A program made the translations under genes and the position numbers. From NCBI GenBank assembly GCA_965656035.1, contig CBFHIO010000016.1:1-17132 (forward strand): a DNA stretch of 17,132 bases. Direction: 5' to 3'. Source of the DNA: SCGC-AAA076-P13 sp965656035 (GTDB taxonomy: Bacteria > Pseudomonadota > Gammaproteobacteria > Magnimaribacterales > D2472). The notes beneath the pieces were generated by a model that was not told the DNA's origin, did not search any database, and worked only from the letters and a program-made list of their open reading frames with translations. Each line of letters starts with the position of its first letter. Position 1 is the first letter of the stretch. Shown in pieces: positions 15,386 to 17,132 of the stretch.

Positions 15386-16306
15386 TTATTTATCTTCCTC
15401 TTTAGGTTCATCAATATCAATTTGCTCTTCATCTGAAACTTCTTCACTTGATTCAGATTGCTCTGTTTGATTTTCTTCTTCAGCAACCTCTAACTTAACA
15501 TCATCAGCAGAGGTTTCCTCTTTGACACTTTCCTCTAATTCAACAGTTTCATCATTAGGTTCGTCTTTTTTTATAGTTTGAATGATAGGAGCTTCAGAAT
15601 CTGATTTAGGCATAAATCCTTTTGATGACTCTAGTCCTCTAGCACATGAATCAGCAATAATTTTTGTTATTAATCTAATTGATCTAATTGCATCATCATT
15701 ACCAGGAATGACCATATCAATTCCATCCGGATCTGAATTTGTATCCACTAAAGCGATAACAGGAATTCCCATTTTTCTTGCCTCTAAAACTGCAATCTTT
15801 TCGTATTTAACATCAATAACAAATATTGCATCAGGCAAACCTTTCATATCTTTTATTCCACCTACGCTTGCCTCAAGCTTTGCATATTCTTTCTGGATTT
15901 CTACTGCTTCTTTTTTTATTAGCTTTTCAATTCTTCCTGAGGAAATCATTTCTTCAATATCTTGAAGTCTTCTTATAGAGCCTCTAATTGTTTTCCAATT
16001 GGTGAGAGTTCCTCCTAGCCATCTTTTGTTAACGTATGGTAGACCTATAGCAGAAGCTTCTTCTTTAATGGTCTTGCTAGCAGATCTCTTTGTGCCTACA
16101 AATAGTACTTTATTGCCTTTGGAGCAGATATCTTCAACTTTTGATGCAGCAGCATTTAAGTGCTCCTGAGTCAGGTCTAAATTTATTATGCTTATTTGTT
16201 TTCTGGTATCAAAAATAAATTTTTCCATTTTTGGATTCCAAAATCTTTGCTGATGACCGAAATGAACGCCTGCATGCAGCAGGTCTTTAACTGAAACAAT
16301 ACTCAA
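15386..16306 (-). CDS. rpsB: Small ribosomal subunit protein uS2, with long acidic C-terminal tail
   Basis: 30S subunit protein. The core carries the S2 signatures: HAGVHFGHQ with NPKM near the N terminus, KVLFVGTKR, RWLGGTLTNWKT, GLPDAIFVID, and DTNSDPDGIDMVIPGNDDA. I place the start at TTG 16306, because a consensus AAGGAG lies exactly 7 nt upstream and homologues begin there (xSxVSVKDLL). A longer frame can be opened at a GTG (16363), but it would cover the leader and add unrelated residues. The resulting protein has 306 residues against about 241 in E. coli. The extra length is a tail from about residue 246 in which 28 of the last 61 residues are Asp or Glu. The first gene of the long block; its own promoter and leader are listed separately. 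Confidence 0.95.
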   Translation of the reverse strand: MSIVSVKDLLHAGVHFGHQQRFWNPKMEKFIFDTRKQISIINLDLTQEHLNAAASKVEDICSKGNKVLFVGTKRSASKTIKEEASAIGLPYVNKRWLGGTLTNWKTIRGSIRRLQDIEEMISSGRIEKLIKKEAVEIQKEYAKLEASVGGIKDMKGLPDAIFVIDVKYEKIAVLEARKMGIPVIALVDTNSDPDGIDMVIPGNDDAIRSIRLITKIIADSCARGLESSKGFMPKSDSEAPIIQTIKKDEPNDETVELEESVKEETSADDVKLEVAEEENQTEQSESSEEVSDEEQIDIDEPKEEDK

Positions 16307-16368
16307 TTTAAATCTCCTTGGGGTTATTCTCCAATCCTTATAAAGCTGACTCGAATTGAGCACCCCAA
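16302..16368 (-). promoter_or_regulatory. Structured rpsB 5' leader, candidate S2 autoregulatory pseudoknot
   Basis: Seen directly: TTGGGG (16368-16363) is complementary to CCCCAA (16323-16318). CTCAATT (16360-16354), lying just inside that stem, is perfectly complementary to AATTGAG (16308-16302), which contains the TTG start codon. Together they form an H-type pseudoknot enclosing the Shine-Dalgarno. A competing small hairpin, GCTC-AATTC-GAGT, uses the same loop bases. In Gammaproteobacteria the rpsB leader is a known conserved element (t44 RNA family) and mediates S2 repression of rpsB-tsf in E. coli. That this leader is its equivalent is inferred from position and pairing, not from a covariance search. 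Confidence 0.55.
16314..16319 (-). promoter_or_regulatory. Shine-Dalgarno of rpsB
   Basis: AAGGAG on the minus strand, 7 nt (ATTTAAA) before the TTG at 16306. It is the strongest ribosome-binding site seen in the window and is what decides the TTG as the rpsB start. Its two A bases also form the end of a CCCCAA that could pair with TTGGGG upstream in the leader. Confidence 0.85.
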
Positions 16369-16407
16369 CTTTACGTAACTAGGATCTTCGTGTTAAAAAG
16401 TTTCTGT

Positions 16408-16436
16408 ATTCTATAGAAAAAGTAGATTAATTTAAA
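16408..16436 (-). promoter_or_regulatory. Candidate sigma70-type promoter for rpsB-tsf and downstream genes
   Basis: In the dapB-rpsB gap, reading the minus strand: a -35-like TTTAAA (16436-16431, 4 of 6 to consensus), a 17-nt spacer, and a -10-like TAGAAT (16413-16408, 5 of 6). Initiation would fall near 16401, giving a leader of about 95 nt ahead of the TTG. AT-rich DNA yields such matches by chance, but this is the only sizeable noncoding gap before the block, and rpsB normally has its own promoter. Confidence 0.45.
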
Positions 16437-16443
16437 GTGATTT

Positions 16444-17094
16444 TCATCTAAAAAAATCTTGGACTGAATAAATGCCAGGTGATTTTCCATTTATTAATTT
16501 AGCAATATGTAGAGCCCCAGTGGCAAAAATATTTCTTGATAGTGCTTCATGTTTAAAACTTATTTTATCGCTGTGATTAGAAAAAATTACTTCATGTATT
16601 CCAAAAACATCTAATATTCTTTTAGACTCGATTTCAATAATGGTTACATGTTTTTGATTATTATTTAACTCAATAAATTTTTTAAGCTCAATAGAAGTTC
16701 CAGATGGCGCATCAACTTTCTCGGTATGGTGGGTTTCAATTATTTTACATTCAAAAGAATCTGAGTTGTTTTCTAAAAACTTTTTAATATTTTTTTTTAA
16801 ATAATGAATTCCTTTACTCATATTATAAGAAAGCACTATTGGAATTTTTTTTGATGCTCTTTCTATTAGGTTTACCTCAACTTCTGAAAAGCCTGTTGTG
16901 CCAATTATTAAGGGTATTGAATGTTCTTCAGCTTCTTGAAGAAGAAGCATTGTTGATTCAGGCCTTGAAAAATCAATAATTAAATCAGAATCTATTAACT
17001 TTTTTACAATTTTAAAATCTGAGTGATCTAAAACTAAGTTTTTGATGGCTGCACCCATCTTGCCGGATAAGCCATTAACAAAAATAGCATTCAT
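16444..17094 (-). CDS. dapB: 4-hydroxy-tetrahydrodipicolinate reductase, compact form
   Basis: NAD(P)H-dependent reduction in the diaminopimelate/lysine pathway, supplying peptidoglycan and lysine. An abbreviated glycine-rich nucleotide motif (NGLSGKMG, 7-14) is followed by IDFSRPE (40-46) and IGTTGF (64-69). The catalytic block ETHHTEKVDAPSGT holds H122, H123 and K126, matching E. coli H159, H160 and K163. At 216 residues it is well short of the E. coli 273: about 30 residues are missing in the N-terminal Rossmann part after the first helix, and about 14 in the C-terminal domain near VFGIHE. No frameshift or stop interrupts it, and the active site is complete, so I read it as a functional short form. 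The start is ATG with AAGGA 7 nt upstream. The gene precedes rpsB, an unusual neighbour. Confidence 0.95.
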   Translation of the reverse strand: MNAIFVNGLSGKMGAAIKNLVLDHSDFKIVKKLIDSDLIIDFSRPESTMLLLQEAEEHSIPLIIGTTGFSEVEVNLIERASKKIPIVLSYNMSKGIHYLKKNIKKFLENNSDSFECKIIETHHTEKVDAPSGTSIELKKFIELNNNQKHVTIIEIESKRILDVFGIHEVIFSNHSDKISFKHEALSRNIFATGALHIAKLINGKSPGIYSVQDFFR

Positions 17095-17101
17095 TTATTA
17101 A

Positions 17102-17106
17102 TCCTT
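17102..17106 (-). promoter_or_regulatory. Shine-Dalgarno of dapB
   Basis: AAGGA on the minus strand, 7 nt before the ATG at 17094. It supports that start codon over the second in-frame options downstream. Confidence 0.7.
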
Positions 17107-17132
17107 AATTTTGTTACAAGCTTGATTGAAAG

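Noticed and set aside
16307..16363. N-terminal extension of RpsB from a GTG at 16363
   Set aside because: It adds 19 residues with no counterpart in S2, has no Shine-Dalgarno, and overlaps the structured leader; the TTG at 16306 has a consensus site 7 nt upstream.
16396..16420. Weak inverted repeat followed by a T run after dapB (TTTCT...AGAAA then CTTTTT), with an inner palindrome TTCTATAGAA
   Set aside because: The stem is only 5 A/T-dominated pairs with a 9-nt loop and overlaps the candidate promoter; too weak to call a terminator.
17095..17132. Possible 3' end of a gene upstream of dapB on the minus strand
   Set aside because: All three frames reach a stop before or at the dapB start, but the 38 bases are too few to identify a product or choose a frame.
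1..17132. Mobile elements, CRISPR, tRNA/rRNA, toxin-antitoxin or defence islands
   Set aside because: The window is filled end to end by conserved housekeeping genes with gaps of at most 137 nt; no direct-repeat arrays, transposase motifs or cloverleaf structures were seen.

Overview
The window is an AT-rich, extremely gene-dense chromosomal segment in which every supported gene lies on the minus strand, so the transcriptional order runs from high to low coordinates. It holds 17 protein genes: dapB, rpsB, tsf, pyrH, frr, uppS, cdsA, dxr, rseP, bamA, skp, lpxD, fabZ, lpxA, lpxB, rnhB, and the N-terminal 826 codons of dnaE, which runs off the left edge. The order frr-uppS-cdsA-dxr-rseP-bamA-skp-lpxD-fabZ-lpxA-lpxB-rnhB-dnaE matches the Pseudomonas-type gammaproteobacterial arrangement. 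Low GC, near-zero intergenic space, shortened enzymes and many start/stop overlaps suggest a streamlined, probably marine, gammaproteobacterium; SAR86-like is my guess, not proven by the window.

Layout in transcription order. (1) dapB (lysine/diaminopimelate synthesis) stands at the right edge and is separated from the rest by 137 nt, the largest noncoding gap. That gap contains a candidate sigma70-type promoter and a structured leader ahead of rpsB. (2) rpsB-tsf-pyrH-frr covers translation (S2, EF-Ts, ribosome recycling factor) and UMP kinase. (3) uppS-cdsA-dxr-rseP covers undecaprenyl-PP synthesis, CDP-diacylglycerol synthesis, the MEP isoprenoid pathway and the site-2 protease. (4) bamA-skp covers outer-membrane protein assembly. 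(5) lpxD-fabZ-lpxA-lpxB covers lipid A and fatty-acid synthesis. (6) rnhB-dnaE covers RNase HII and the replicative polymerase. The later genes of the block build the lipid and protein of a Gram-negative outer membrane; the first genes supply translation and nucleotides.

From rpsB onward, gaps between genes are at most 36 nt and many are overlaps (TAATG, ATGA, TTGA, TAGTG), so the block is probably one long transcript or a few overlapping ones. Six of the 17 genes appear to use non-ATG starts (TTG for rpsB, cdsA, bamA, rnhB; GTG for lpxD, lpxB), and few have a clear Shine-Dalgarno sequence, which suggests translational coupling.

I found no mobile element, CRISPR array, tRNA, rRNA or novel defence system. 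This is a core housekeeping region. The most interesting signals are a possible H-type pseudoknot that would enclose the rpsB ribosome-binding site and pair with its TTG start, a methionine at the LpxA acyl-chain ruler position predicting C10 selectivity, and a Ca2+-binding-like DxDGDGxxD motif in BamA loop 6.
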